Origin: a virus
IMG/VR virus record: IMGVR_UViG_3300010885_034493
Coordinates: 1 to 35,305 of that record
Length of the DNA stretch: 35,305 nt
Reading direction: 5' to 3' (one strand)
The position numbers and the translations under genes are program-made. Every line of letters starts with the position of its first letter. The stretch's first letter is position 1. Under the pieces are notes generated by a model. That model had not been told where the DNA came from and made no database searches. It was given only the letters and a program-made list of their open reading frames with translations. Shown here piece by piece: positions 25,616 through 32,269 of this stretch.

Positions 25616-25707
25616 GCGTCGTCATCCGTGCGTGCGTTCTCTAACGCCACCGTCAGAAAACGGATCGCAATCACCACGGCAACACCGATCGCGATGCTAA
25701 CGGTCAT
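25612..25707 (-). CDS. 31-residue single-span membrane peptide
   Basis: ATG 25707 lies inside the end of the small-terminase gene, and the stop at 25612 overlaps the large-terminase start as ATGA. The peptide is mostly hydrophobic (VSIAIGVAVVIAIRFLTVAL) with an acidic tail, so a single membrane span is likely. It fills exactly the space between the two terminase genes. It may be a real coupled microprotein or only a bridge for re-initiating ribosomes. Confidence 0.45.
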   Translation of the reverse strand: MTVSIAIGVAVVIAIRFLTVALENARTDDDA

Positions 25708-26167
25708 CGGCGCCACCGTTCATTTCCACGACATCGTCTGCGGCGCGTTTATCCTGCGCAGGAGCGACGAGAGCCATCAACGCGCGCACAGTATCGGGTC
25801 TGGCGTCGACAGCCACTAGCGAGGCTTTAGGTGCGTCGAGTCCGAGGTATGCGGCGCGTCGTTCCTGAATCTTCAAGATGCGATCGATCGCTTGCATGTC
25901 GCCCTGTTCGGCCATAGGCGCAAGCACCGCGAGCATTTTGTCTAACCGCGACACCTCGAGCGTCCGTATCTGCTCTGCCGTCTCTGCGGCCTCTTGCTTC
26001 GTTTTGGCAAGGGTGCCGCTAACGTAATTGTACGCGGTGCCCGTGCTGATACCCAGCCTTCCCGCAATCTCCGGATAAGAAAAGCCGGCCATACGCAGCT
26101 CAAGCGCCTTAGTGGTCGTCTGCGCCCTAACGATCGCCTTGCCCGATGTCGCAACATACTTCCGCAT
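25697..26167 (-). CDS. terS: Terminase small subunit candidate
   Basis: A 156-residue product directly upstream of the large terminase. Residues about 17-50 form a helix-turn-helix (ALELRMAGFSYPEIAGRLGI then TAYNYV). Residues about 55-110 are oligomerisation-type helices (EVSRLDKMLAVLAPMAEQGD, RILKIQERRAAYLGL). This is the usual plan of small terminases that recognise the packaging site. The ribosome site of its ATG (26167) is enclosed in a short hairpin, so translation may be controlled. It is the first late gene, next to the control region. Confidence 0.75.
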   Translation of the reverse strand: MRKYVATSGKAIVRAQTTTKALELRMAGFSYPEIAGRLGISTGTAYNYVSGTLAKTKQEAAETAEQIRTLEVSRLDKMLAVLAPMAEQGDMQAIDRILKIQERRAAYLGLDAPKASLVAVDARPDTVRALMALVAPAQDKRAADDVVEMNGGADDR

Positions 26168-26195
26168 TGTGAAAACCTTTCACGGTTCACACAAT
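26166..26195 (-). promoter_or_regulatory. Hairpin enclosing the terS ribosome site
   Basis: On the minus strand GTGAAA-GGT-TTTCAC (26183 down to 26169) forms a 6-bp stem with 3-base loop ending one base before the terS ATG. The GAAAGG ribosome site lies inside it. A wider imperfect inverted repeat (ATTGTGAA / TTCACACAAT) surrounds it and might also be an operator. Sequestration would delay or regulate terminase synthesis. Confidence 0.5.
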
Positions 26196-26367
26196 CCAAG
26201 CAACCGCAATCCTACACCTACACTCTCCCACAACTGAACAATCGTCACCCTACCGTTTCGACACCCCATCCCTACCATCTCCGCTTCATTCCACTTCATC
26301 GCATTGCAAAGCCGTTTCGCAACTTTCTTTCGCGCCAATGTCGAATTGTCTTGACACGTTATCCCCT

Positions 26368-26388
26368 CTCCCCCTCATACTCCCCCTC
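26368..26388. repeat. Homopyrimidine mirror repeat
   Basis: CTCCCCCTC outward from the centre ATA (26377-26379) is matched on both sides: left arm 26368-26376, right arm 26380-26388. Mirror-symmetric polypyrimidine tracts can form triplex (H-DNA) structures. The tract with its flanks is also roughly the reverse complement of the tract at 26593-26619. Confidence 0.7.
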
Positions 26389-26451
26389 ACCGTTTCTACA
26401 ACGGTACAGATCCTCCCATGACATCCGGTCACAAGAGATCAACCCTCTGAC

Positions 26452-26486
26452 ACAGGGATCGGATCGATGCCTCTCCCGATCCCTGT
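26452..26486. repeat. 11-bp perfect inverted repeat
   Basis: ACAGGGATCGG (26452-26462) pairs with CCGATCCCTGT (26476-26486) around a 13-base loop. No T-run follows on either strand, so it is more likely a protein-binding or origin structure than a terminator. Each arm contains a GATC. Confidence 0.75.
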
Positions 26487-26592
26487 CATGAGCAATTGAT
26501 CTCCCTGCTCGGGAATGACACGGGCAGATCTGCGGCACCTGACAGATCTGAATTACTTCCGGTCATTCGCAGATCTCTCCAGTTGATCTAAC

Positions 26593-26619
26593 GGGGAGAG
26601 GGAGTCCGAGGGAGAGGGG
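26593..26619. repeat. Perfect 12-nt homopurine mirror repeat
   Basis: GGGGAGAGGGAG (26593-26604), centre TCC, then GAGGGAGAGGGG (26608-26619), an exact mirror image. This is the classic layout for intramolecular triplex formation. It lies between two groups of GATC repeats. Confidence 0.85.
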
Positions 26620-26638
26620 TTCGCGCTAACAACGCGAA
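26620..26638. repeat. Short hairpin next to the mirror repeat
   Basis: TTCGCG (26620-26625) and CGCGAA (26633-26638) form a 6-bp stem with a 7-base loop (CTAACAA). It directly follows the homopurine mirror repeat. No T-run follows. Confidence 0.6.
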
Positions 26639-26654
26639 TCCACGGCGGAAACAG

Positions 26655-26751
26655 AGATCACCTCATCCGTCGCAGTAGGTGATCTGGTCTCTGCAAGCGA
26701 AAAGCAGAGATCACCCGCAGCAAGCCTAAGTCCTCAGATCTGCGGTGATCT
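26655..26751. repeat. Two inverted pairs of AGATCACC
   Basis: AGATCACC occurs at 26655-26662 and 26708-26715; its reverse complement occurs at 26678-26685 and 26744-26751. The first pair extends to a 9-bp inverted repeat. The second extends to AGATCACC(C)GCAG against CTGCGGTGATCT. Four copies in two head-to-head pairs look like binding sites (iterons or operators) just upstream of the early promoter. Confidence 0.7.
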
Positions 26752-26773
26752 GTCTTCTGCATGAACCTTTCCC

Positions 26774-26802
26774 TTGACGGGTGTCTAGCGCGGCGTTATG
26801 CT
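26774..26802 (+). promoter_or_regulatory. Rightward early promoter
   Basis: TTGACG (26774-26779), 17-base spacer, TATGCT (26797-26802), a good sigma-70-type match. The spacer ends in CGCGGCGT, shared with the second promoter at 29876. It lies 48 bases before the first early gene. Confidence 0.7.
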
Positions 26803-26850
26803 GCCCTCACGACGCGCCTAGGAAACGCGCCGCAACACGGGAGACACCAC

Positions 26851-27060
26851 ATGCACTACATCGCGCTCATCAGTGAAAACGAGGTCGTTGGTATCGGCGT
26901 CGCGTCCGACGTCAAGACCGCAACCGCAAACGCTATCGCGGACCATCGATGCTGGTTCCCTGTCGATAAGCAGTTTTCCGTTGTCGAAGTGACGGGTGAC
27001 GTCATCAAGGCGGTTCGTCGCGGCATCGTCGACGTCAGCGCTCTCGCTATTTTCAACTGA
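26851..27060 (+). CDS. First early gene, hypothetical protein
   Basis: A 69-residue product from ATG 26851 after GGGAGA. The longer frame from 26761 runs through the promoter and is not used. The protein is compact and mixed alpha/beta (HYIALISENEVVGIGVASDV, then a helix with TATANAIADHR). There are no known motifs. As the first gene of the early operon it may act on the host at once, but nothing in the sequence shows how. Confidence 0.65.
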   Translation: MHYIALISENEVVGIGVASDVKTATANAIADHRCWFPVDKQFSVVEVTGDVIKAVRRGIVDVSALAIFN

Positions 27061-27071
27061 ACGGACACACA

Positions 27072-27302
27072 ATGCTCACCATCCAGCCCGGTCTTTACTT
27101 CTCGCGAGCTGCAGTCGACGCCGCTAATTGGTGCGGCTTGACCGACGACGACGTCGCCGCAGACATTGCGATCGTACTCGACGAAAACGCGCCATGGGAT
27201 GCCATGCGGGACATCGTCGCAGTCTCTGACGCCTACCTCGCCGGCGTGATCCGCATGGCGTCTGACCTTGCAGGCGAATGCGCCTTCTATCGCTACGGAT
27301 GA
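27072..27302 (+). CDS. Hypothetical early protein
   Basis: A 76-residue acidic product starting 12 bases after the previous stop. It has a run of Asp (GLTDDDVAADIAIVLDE) and a hydrophobic helical end. No clear ribosome site precedes the ATG. Small acidic early phage proteins often inhibit host factors, but no specific similarity is recognised. Confidence 0.6.
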   Translation: MLTIQPGLYFSRAAVDAANWCGLTDDDVAADIAIVLDENAPWDAMRDIVAVSDAYLAGVIRMASDLAGECAFYRYG

Positions 27303-27328
27303 CGACAACAACAACCTAGACGCCGTCT

Positions 27329-27349
27329 GCACCCTTTCGGCGGTGCTTT
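27329..27349 (+). terminator. Weak hairpin after the second early gene
   Basis: GCACC (27329-27333) and GGTGC (27342-27346) form a short stem, followed by TTT. It lies in the 91-base gap before the next gene. It is weak and could only reduce, not stop, transcription. Nothing else is seen in the gap. Confidence 0.3.
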
Positions 27350-27393
27350 CGGCAATTGGGAGCCTAAAAACTCTCACACAACAGGGAGACAAC

Positions 27394-27609
27394 ATGCTCG
27401 ACGCATACAGCATCACACCGCGCCAAATTGCCGATCTGCGGAATGAGGCAGCTATGGCCGGCGACGACGTCATGGTCGAATGGTGCGACATCGCGCTTTC
27501 GCGATTCCACCTTACGTACGCCGACGGACAGATCATGCCCGCTACACGCGATGAGGCACGCGCGGTTTGCGCCGACGCGATCAATGCCGCTACTGCCGCC
27601 GCCGACTGA
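27394..27609 (+). CDS. Small conserved-type early phage protein
   Basis: A 71-residue product from ATG 27394 after AGGGAGACAAC; the longer frame from 27268 lacks a ribosome site. The pattern TPRQIADLRNEAAMAGDDVM, then a Cys-Asp-x-Ala helix and a C-terminal ARAVCADAINAA, matches a small protein type I recall from many phage and plasmid early regions, whose function is not known to me. The same ribosome-site leader precedes the next gene. Confidence 0.6.
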   Translation: MLDAYSITPRQIADLRNEAAMAGDDVMVEWCDIALSRFHLTYADGQIMPATRDEARAVCADAINAATAAAD

Positions 27610-27633
27610 CACGAACACATACAGGGAGACAAC

Positions 27634-27993
27634 ATGCAACCGAATTCCATTGAAAACTTTTCGTCGGTTTATCTTAGCTACACTAAGCGCGTGAAATTGT
27701 ACGAACGATGTCGTCGACGCGCGCAACGGTGGGGCTCGCCAATTTTTGCGTTTGTTGCAGACATTCTTGAGATAAACGCCGGAACGCAAGGCAACGTTGC
27801 GCGGCGACGAATTGCCAGCATCCGAGCTAAGCAGCACAGACACAACCGGCCGATGCGCGCTCATGTGGTAACGGCTTTTGATGCGCTTCGTGGATACCGT
27901 TGTTGCGCAAAAGCAACGCAGGTATTTTGCGTTTGCCGGGTCAAAACAACCTGCCCCGACCACGGCGACCGCTGTCACGGTTCACACGATTAG
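27634..27993 (+). CDS. Basic Cys-rich hypothetical protein
   Basis: A 119-residue product from ATG 27634, preceded by the same GGGAGACAAC leader as the previous gene. It is basic (many Arg and Lys) with a helical first half and a C-terminal Cys/His cluster (CCAKATQVFCVC, then CPDHGDRCHG) that could bind zinc. Codons such as ATT, TTT and GTT are commoner than in neighbours, hinting at recent transfer. A DNA-binding role is possible. Confidence 0.6.
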   Translation: MQPNSIENFSSVYLSYTKRVKLYERCRRRAQRWGSPIFAFVADILEINAGTQGNVARRRIASIRAKQHRHNRPMRAHVVTAFDALRGYRCCAKATQVFCVCRVKTTCPDHGDRCHGSHD

Positions 27994-28018
27994 GAGCCCG
28001 CACAATCTGACTCGCCTG

Positions 28019-28038
28019 GCCCCGTTATTCGGGGCTTT
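28019..28038 (+). terminator. Hairpin followed by TTT
   Basis: GCCCCG (28019-28024), loop TTATT, CGGGGC (28030-28035), then TTT. The stem is short but GC-rich and lies in the gap between two early genes. It is probably a partial terminator limiting readthrough into the helicase genes. Confidence 0.45.
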
Positions 28039-28058
28039 CGGCGTTGGGAGGACAGAAC

Positions 28059-28400
28059 ATGACGAGCCACTTCTATGATCGCGGTCGCCTTGAAAACGTC
28101 TACGACGGAGACTTCGCAGACGATAGCGTGCACCCCGACGACCACACGTTGACGGAGCCAAAACCCATGCCAGAGACGACCGACACAATCGACGACATCG
28201 CACAACGATACTTTCTCCGGACCGCCGTCAGCGATGCGTGTGCCCCGCTACAGGCCCGAATCCGCGCGCAAGAGCTGCGGATCGTGTCGTTGATCGTGTT
28301 CCTGGACGAGACTCTGCGCGAATTGCGCCGCGTCGATCCTCGCATGGCCGATGTCATGGCGGGTCTGTCGGCTCATGTGCGACGCGGTGTTGACGGATGA
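28059..28400 (+). CDS. Hypothetical protein upstream of dnaB
   Basis: A 113-residue product from ATG 28059 after GGGAGGA. The first half is acidic and probably unstructured. The second half is helical (RIRAQELRIVSLIVFLDETL, then RELRRVD). The stop overlaps the helicase start as ATGA, so both are made together. A helicase partner such as a loader or adaptor is an attractive guess from this coupling, but no AAA or other motif is visible. Confidence 0.6.
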   Translation: MTSHFYDRGRLENVYDGDFADDSVHPDDHTLTEPKPMPETTDTIDDIAQRYFLRTAVSDACAPLQARIRAQELRIVSLIVFLDETLRELRRVDPRMADVMAGLSAHVRRGVDG

Positions 28401-29689
28401 TGCACGATGCGGAAACCCAGCTAATCGGCGCGGCACTGGTGGGGGGCCGCGTCGTTCTGGACGACATCCACGACGCCGACGTAAGAGCGCGCGACTTCTC
28501 GACGTCAACCGGCCAGACGATTTGGTCTGCCGTCGCGGCGTTGGCTGAGAGAGGGTCAGAAATTTCGGCGCTGTCCGTTGCGGACTTTCTGGAGAGCCAG
28601 AAAAATTTGGACGCAGCCGGCGGCGCTGCAGGGATAGCAAAATTTCAAGCGGCGGGAATTTCCGTGGGCCACCGGGAAGCCGCCGCGATCGTCGTTGAAC
28701 ACGCGGCGCTGCGCCGTATCAGCGAAGCGGCGAGCATCATCGCGCGGTCGGCTATCGAGCGCGACTCCGACGCGACGACACTGCTGCAGCGGGCGCAAGA
28801 AATTTTCTTTCGGCTAGGACGGCGCACCGCCCGCACCACCTACGTCGACCGAGCCGTTGTCATGCGGCGGCTGATAGAAACGGCAGCGGCTGGCGATGGT
28901 CCGCGCGGTTTGCCTACCGGCTGGCCATCGCTAGACCGTGGGCCACTAGCGCGTGGGCTCCAACCAGGACAGCTGATCATCGTCGCCGCGCGTCCTTCTA
29001 TGGGGAAGAGCGCGTTTTCCCAACAGCTTGCGTCCTACGTTGCAGACAAGCATGCGGCGGTTGCCTTGTTCTCGCTAGAGATGAGCGACGAAGAGTTGAT
29101 CGGGCGAGAGCTCGTGCAGGCCAGCAAGGTGCCGCAGGCAAGGTGGCGACAGGCACTAAGCGGCGCTGCCCTCACGAACGCGCAAGGTACCGTCGCAGAG
29201 CGCCCGTCCTATCTGTACGACTGTCCAGGGGCCACGCTGTCGTTCATCTCGTCAGCGTTGCGCCGCGCAACGCAGCAGCTAGGCGTTGGCCTTGCCGTCA
29301 TCGACTACCTGCAACTGATGCGGCTGGAAGGAACGAAGCGCGAGCAGAGCAAGGCCGATGCGATCGGCGAAATTACCGGGGGACTGAAAAATTTGGCTAG
29401 AGAGCTGAAAATTCCGATCGTGCTGTTGTCGCAGCTGAACCGAGCAGTTGAAAGCCGACCCGATAAGCGCCCGATGATGTCGGACCTGCGGGACTCCGGG
29501 ACCATCGAGCAGGACGCGGACAACGTCATCTTTCTTTATCGCCCTGAATACTACATGCGGGAAAAGACGCCGGTGGAAATGCTGGGGGCGTGCGAAATTA
29601 TCATCGCCAAAAACCGTGGCGGTCCAACCGGCGTGGCGATGCTGCAGTTCGAGGGCGAGACAATGCGTTTCACGGAGCGTGACCGATGA
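28397..29689 (+). CDS. dnaB: Replicative DNA helicase, DnaB family
   Basis: A 430-residue replicative helicase. An N-terminal helical domain begins with EAETQLIGAAL-type residues and ends near 140. The RecA-like domain has Walker A at 198-205 (ARPSMGKS), SLEMSDEEL at about 226-234, Walker B at 301-308 (VIDYLQLM) and LLSQLNRAVE with the arginine-finger-type end DLRDSGTIEQDAD. It would unwind DNA at phage forks. No phage primase or polymerase was found, so host enzymes probably supply them. The start overlaps the previous stop. Confidence 0.92.
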   Translation: MMHDAETQLIGAALVGGRVVLDDIHDADVRARDFSTSTGQTIWSAVAALAERGSEISALSVADFLESQKNLDAAGGAAGIAKFQAAGISVGHREAAAIVVEHAALRRISEAASIIARSAIERDSDATTLLQRAQEIFFRLGRRTARTTYVDRAVVMRRLIETAAAGDGPRGLPTGWPSLDRGPLARGLQPGQLIIVAARPSMGKSAFSQQLASYVADKHAAVALFSLEMSDEELIGRELVQASKVPQARWRQALSGAALTNAQGTVAERPSYLYDCPGATLSFISSALRRATQQLGVGLAVIDYLQLMRLEGTKREQSKADAIGEITGGLKNLARELKIPIVLLSQLNRAVESRPDKRPMMSDLRDSGTIEQDADNVIFLYRPEYYMREKTPVEMLGACEIIIAKNRGGPTGVAMLQFEGETMRFTERDR

Positions 29690-29889
29690 GGTTTAATCAG
29701 GACGAACAGGCCGCGATCGATGCGTGCGCGATCGTGCGTTGCGATGACGAATGGTGCGACGGTTTGTGTGGTCTGTGCCGCGAACCGCACGTACTGCTGG
29801 GCGTTGCACTGGCAGCCGTCGACGCCGTGAGGGAACGGAAAAAATTTGACCGCGAAAGACGCCTAGCTTTTCTACTTGACGAAGACTAA
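29686..29889 (+). CDS. Small Cys-rich acidic protein
   Basis: A 67-residue product from ATG 29686, overlapping the helicase stop as ATGA. CDDEWCDGLCGLC near residues 19-31 is a compact Cys group that may bind zinc. The rest is a charged helix. Its last bases contain the -35 box of the next promoter (29876). The function is unknown. Confidence 0.6.
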   Translation: MRFNQDEQAAIDACAIVRCDDEWCDGLCGLCREPHVLLGVALAAVDAVRERKKFDRERRLAFLLDED

Positions 29890-29903
29890 CGCGGCGTTAG
29901 ACT
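29876..29903 (+). promoter_or_regulatory. Second rightward promoter
   Basis: TTGACG (29876-29881), 16-base spacer, TAGACT (29898-29903). CGCGGCGTTA spans the spacer end and -10 start, exactly as in the 26774 promoter. It would start the recombination genes 20 bases downstream. Confidence 0.6.
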
Positions 29904-29923
29904 AACCAAAGGAGAGAGACACA

Positions 29924-30697
29924 ATGACAAAAGAACTCGTAAGGATCGCGCCTAACGCGCCTACCAACGTCGCAGACCTGCAGCGGCTGGGGGCTTTGCT
30001 GTCTGCCAGCGGCTACTTCAAGGACGCCCGCGACATGGCGCAAGCGGCTGTAAAAATTCAGGCCGGCGCTGAACTGGGCATCCCGCCCGTTGCTGCCATG
30101 TCGTCCATCTACATCGTCGAGGGTAAACCGACGCTGTCTGCGGTGCTCATGGGCGCGTTGGTGAAGCGTAGCGGTCGGTACAATTACCGCGTCACGGCAC
30201 ACGACAACGACCATTGCACGATCGTGTTCACCGAAGACAAAGAACAGATCGGCGTGTCGACGTTCACTTACGAAGACGCGCAGGCTGCCGGCGTCACGCG
30301 CAACCAAACATGGACGAAGTACCGCCGGAACATGCTGTTCGCCCGCGCGATGAGCAACGGCTGCCGCTGGTACTGCCCCGATGTTTTCGGCGGCCCGATC
30401 TACACGCCGGAAGAGTTGGGCGAACAGCGCGTCAATGCTGATGGCGAGGTCCAAGTCATCGAGGCACAAAAGCCCGCTGCGCCTGCCGTTGCTCCGGTCA
30501 TCGAGCAGCCGCAGCAGATAACGGAGACGGAACTTCGCGCGGCTATCGGTGCAGAGTTGACCAGGCTCCGATTGGAAGGAGAGGAACGCAAGCGCACCGT
30601 CGTGGAAGTGCTGGGCTACCGCCCGCTGACTGTCGACGACTTGAAGACTGTTTTGGAAACGCTGAAAGAGTACCCCACGCCCGCAGGGCAGGAGTGA
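29924..30697 (+). CDS. recT: RecT-type single-strand annealing protein
   Basis: A 257-residue product from ATG 29924 after AAAGGAGAG. The core shows the pattern of phage RecT-type proteins: SGYFKDARDMAQAAVKIQAG, ELGIPPVAAMSSIYIVEGK, LVKRSGRYNYRV, then RRNMLFARAMSNGCRWYCPD and VFGGPIYTPEEL. Residues about 180-257 are a charged tail. It anneals complementary single strands in recombination-dependent replication or repair. SSB and two nucleases follow in the same operon, which fits a RecE/RecT-like system. Confidence 0.85.
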   Translation: MTKELVRIAPNAPTNVADLQRLGALLSASGYFKDARDMAQAAVKIQAGAELGIPPVAAMSSIYIVEGKPTLSAVLMGALVKRSGRYNYRVTAHDNDHCTIVFTEDKEQIGVSTFTYEDAQAAGVTRNQTWTKYRRNMLFARAMSNGCRWYCPDVFGGPIYTPEELGEQRVNADGEVQVIEAQKPAAPAVAPVIEQPQQITETELRAAIGAELTRLRLEGEERKRTVVEVLGYRPLTVDDLKTVLETLKEYPTPAGQE

Positions 30698-30700
30698 ATC

Positions 30701-31093
30701 ATGGCTGGATACGCAAACATCACCATCGTCGGTAACGTCGGCAAAGATCCTGAGCAGAAGGACACCAAAGCGGGGAGCGTCGCAAAATTTAGCGTCGGCG
30801 TTTCGACCCGCAAGGATGCAGAGACGCAATGGTTCAACGTCACCGCGTGGGGCAAGACAGGCGAAATCGTCATGCGCTACGTCAAGCGTGGCGGCTCTGT
30901 CCTCATCAACGGAACCCTGCAGGTTCGCCAGTACCAGGCGAAGGACGGCACGACGAAGACCAGCGTCGATGTCGACTGCAAGGAACTGGTGATGCTGGGC
31001 CGGCGCGACGAAGCCGTTGAAGCGAAGTCGCAGAACGCGCAAAAGTTCCAACCGCCGGCGCCCGTCATGGCCGACGAGGATCTGACTTTCTAA
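30701..31093 (+). CDS. ssb: Single-stranded DNA-binding protein
   Basis: A 130-residue OB-fold protein. ITIVGNVGKDPEQKDT, AKFSVGVSTR, TQWFNVTAWG and YVKRGGSVLINGTLQVRQY match the bacterial SSB fold in order. The C-terminus is an acidic tip ending DEDLTF, the partner-binding tail of SSBs. It protects single strands and probably recruits the RecT protein and nuclease. It starts four bases after the recT stop. Confidence 0.92.
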   Translation: MAGYANITIVGNVGKDPEQKDTKAGSVAKFSVGVSTRKDAETQWFNVTAWGKTGEIVMRYVKRGGSVLINGTLQVRQYQAKDGTTKTSVDVDCKELVMLGRRDEAVEAKSQNAQKFQPPAPVMADEDLTF

Positions 31094-31362
31094 TGATTAC
31101 GCGAACCATCCTTTCGGACAAAGCGCGGCAGCGTAGGCCGGTAACCATCACGCTAAACGGCACCGTCTTTCGCGAACTGCGCTTGTCGTTGGGATGGTCG
31201 CAAGCTGAAATGGCCCGGCGTATTGGCAAGGCAAAGCCCTACGTCGGGCATTTAGAATGCGAGCGCCTCATCCCATCGTTGACAGCGGCAGAGATGATGC
31301 GAAAGGCAATCGGCGATGCGCTGCACAACAGCGGCGCACTCACAGTGGAGTGGCACGAATGA
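31093..31362 (+). CDS. Cro/C1-type helix-turn-helix regulator
   Basis: An 89-residue product whose ATG shares a base with the SSB stop (TAATG). Residues about 26-60 are an HTH_3 domain (FRELRLSLGWSQAEMARRIG then KPYVGHLECE). It probably binds operators on the phage genome; the promoters at 26774 and 29876 with their shared motif are candidates. No integrase is present, so a lysogeny switch is not implied. Confidence 0.75.
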   Translation: MITRTILSDKARQRRPVTITLNGTVFRELRLSLGWSQAEMARRIGKAKPYVGHLECERLIPSLTAAEMMRKAIGDALHNSGALTVEWHE

Positions 31363-31646
31363 GACGCGCGGCACGACGAGACGACAACGAGCGCGACGTC
31401 ATCGCGGCGCTGATCAAGGTGGGCTGCACGGTGCAAGCGCTCACCCAAGGCGATGGTGTCCCTGACCTGCTTGTCGGCGTTCCCAGTGGCCGGCTCATCG
31501 TCATCGAGGTGAAAGACGGCAGCAAGGCCCCCAGCCAACGCAGGCTGACGGAAAAGGAACTCGCATGGCACCACAAGTGGGCGGCGTTTCCAGTCTTTAT
31601 CGTCGAGAACGTTGAACAGGCGGTCAAGTTGTCGAGGTGGTCTTGA
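31359..31646 (+). CDS. VRR-NUC-type nuclease
   Basis: A 95-residue product from ATG 31359 (ATGA overlap); the longer frame from 31257 is not used. The VRR-NUC pattern is complete: Glu11 in ERDVIAAL, Asp36 in GVPDLLVG, Glu50 and Lys52 in VIEVKDG. This PD-(D/E)XK family includes structure-specific phage nucleases, often thought to resolve branched DNA. Here it stands in a recombination operon. The length is typical of the single-domain form. Confidence 0.85.
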   Translation: MRRAARRDDNERDVIAALIKVGCTVQALTQGDGVPDLLVGVPSGRLIVIEVKDGSKAPSQRRLTEKELAWHHKWAAFPVFIVENVEQAVKLSRWS

Positions 31647-32269
31647 GAGTTCTCATTGCATGCGAGTTTTCGGGGACGGTACGCGATGCCTTCACGGCAG
31701 CAGGACACTACGCAGCATCGTGTGATTTGCTCCCTACTGAGACGCCAGGACTGCACTACCAAGGGGACGTGCGCCATGTCCTAAACGAAGGATGGGATCT
31801 GATGATCGCCCATCCACCATGCACTTACCTGACGAACGCGGCCGCATGGGCGTTTGGCGATGGCCCGTACCATCAGAAGGTAAAGGCGGGAACGCTGGTC
31901 GGCGCTGCTCGACGCGCCGCGCGTGATGAGGCGGTCGCATTTGTTTCGACATTGTGGGACGCGCCAATTGCTCGGGTGGCCATCGAGAACCCGGTCGGCG
32001 CGTTGTCCACGGCATGGCGTAAGCCAGACCAGACAGTTCAGCCGTGGCAGTTCGGCCATGACGCTAGCAAAGCGACGTGCTTGTGGCTGCGAGGACTGCC
32101 GCCGCTTGCGCCGACTGATGTTCTGCCAGGAGGCACAGCCGCCAGGAGAGCGAACCAGACCGGCAGCGGCCAGAACAAGCTGCCGCCGACAGCGGACCGA
32201 TGGAAAATTCGAAGCCTGACCTATCCGAGAATTGCGGCTGCGATGGCCGCGCAATGGGGAAACCAATGA
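31643..32269 (+). CDS. C5-cytosine-methyltransferase-like phage protein
   Basis: A 208-residue product. TTG 31643 is chosen because it overlaps the previous stop as TTGA. The order ACEFSG (cofactor region), CDLLPTETPG, HPPC at 57-60 with a possible catalytic Cys, IENP at 114-117, then QPWQFGHDASKATCLWLRGL is shared by a frequent phage protein type often annotated as cytosine methyltransferase. It is much shorter than classic C5 enzymes and lacks an evident target-recognition domain. Its true reaction is therefore uncertain. Confidence 0.7.
   Translation: MRVLIACEFSGTVRDAFTAAGHYAASCDLLPTETPGLHYQGDVRHVLNEGWDLMIAHPPCTYLTNAAAWAFGDGPYHQKVKAGTLVGAARRAARDEAVAFVSTLWDAPIARVAIENPVGALSTAWRKPDQTVQPWQFGHDASKATCLWLRGLPPLAPTDVLPGGTAARRANQTGSGQNKLPPTADRWKIRSLTYPRIAAAMAAQWGNQ

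Larger units (their letters stand above)
26409..26750. repeat. Cluster of 15 GATC sites
   Basis: GATC begins at 26409, 26437, 26457, 26462, 26478, 26498, 26527, 26545, 26572, 26585, 26656, 26681, 26709, 26737 and 26747. About one or two would be expected by chance in 342 bases. An 11-mer CAGATCTGCGG occurs at 26525 and 26735. The density recalls methylation-controlled bacterial origins. Confidence 0.85.
26196..26773. other. Divergent non-coding control region, origin candidate
   Basis: About 580 bases without a supported gene between the leftward late operon and the rightward early operon. The left part is pyrimidine-rich on the plus strand. The right part is dense in inverted repeats and GATC sites and contains a homopurine mirror repeat. 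Position at the divergence of the two operons, repeat density and the lack of genes make it the best candidate for replication origin and regulatory region. No clear DnaA box was found. Confidence 0.55.

Noticed and set aside
26351-26382. TTGACA on the plus strand with CATACT downstream
   Set aside because: The spacing would be 19 bases and no gene follows for about 470 bases. The match is too weak to call a promoter.
26196-26773. CRISPR-like array in the control region
   Set aside because: The repeats are short palindromes of irregular spacing, without uniform repeat and spacer lengths.
27303-27393. Upstream extension of the 27394 gene from 27268
   Set aside because: The extension lies over the end of the previous gene and a weak hairpin. 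The clear GGGAGACAAC ribosome site directly precedes ATG 27394.
26180-27987. 13-bp TCACGGTTCACAC at 26180 and again at 27975
   Set aside because: A few 13-bp matches are expected by chance in 35 kb, and the second copy is inside a gene end. There is no other sign of function.
29897-31051. 384-residue minus-strand frame opposite recT and ssb
   Set aside because: Both opposite genes have clear RecT and SSB motifs. The antisense frame is Arg/Leu/Val-rich shadow sequence.
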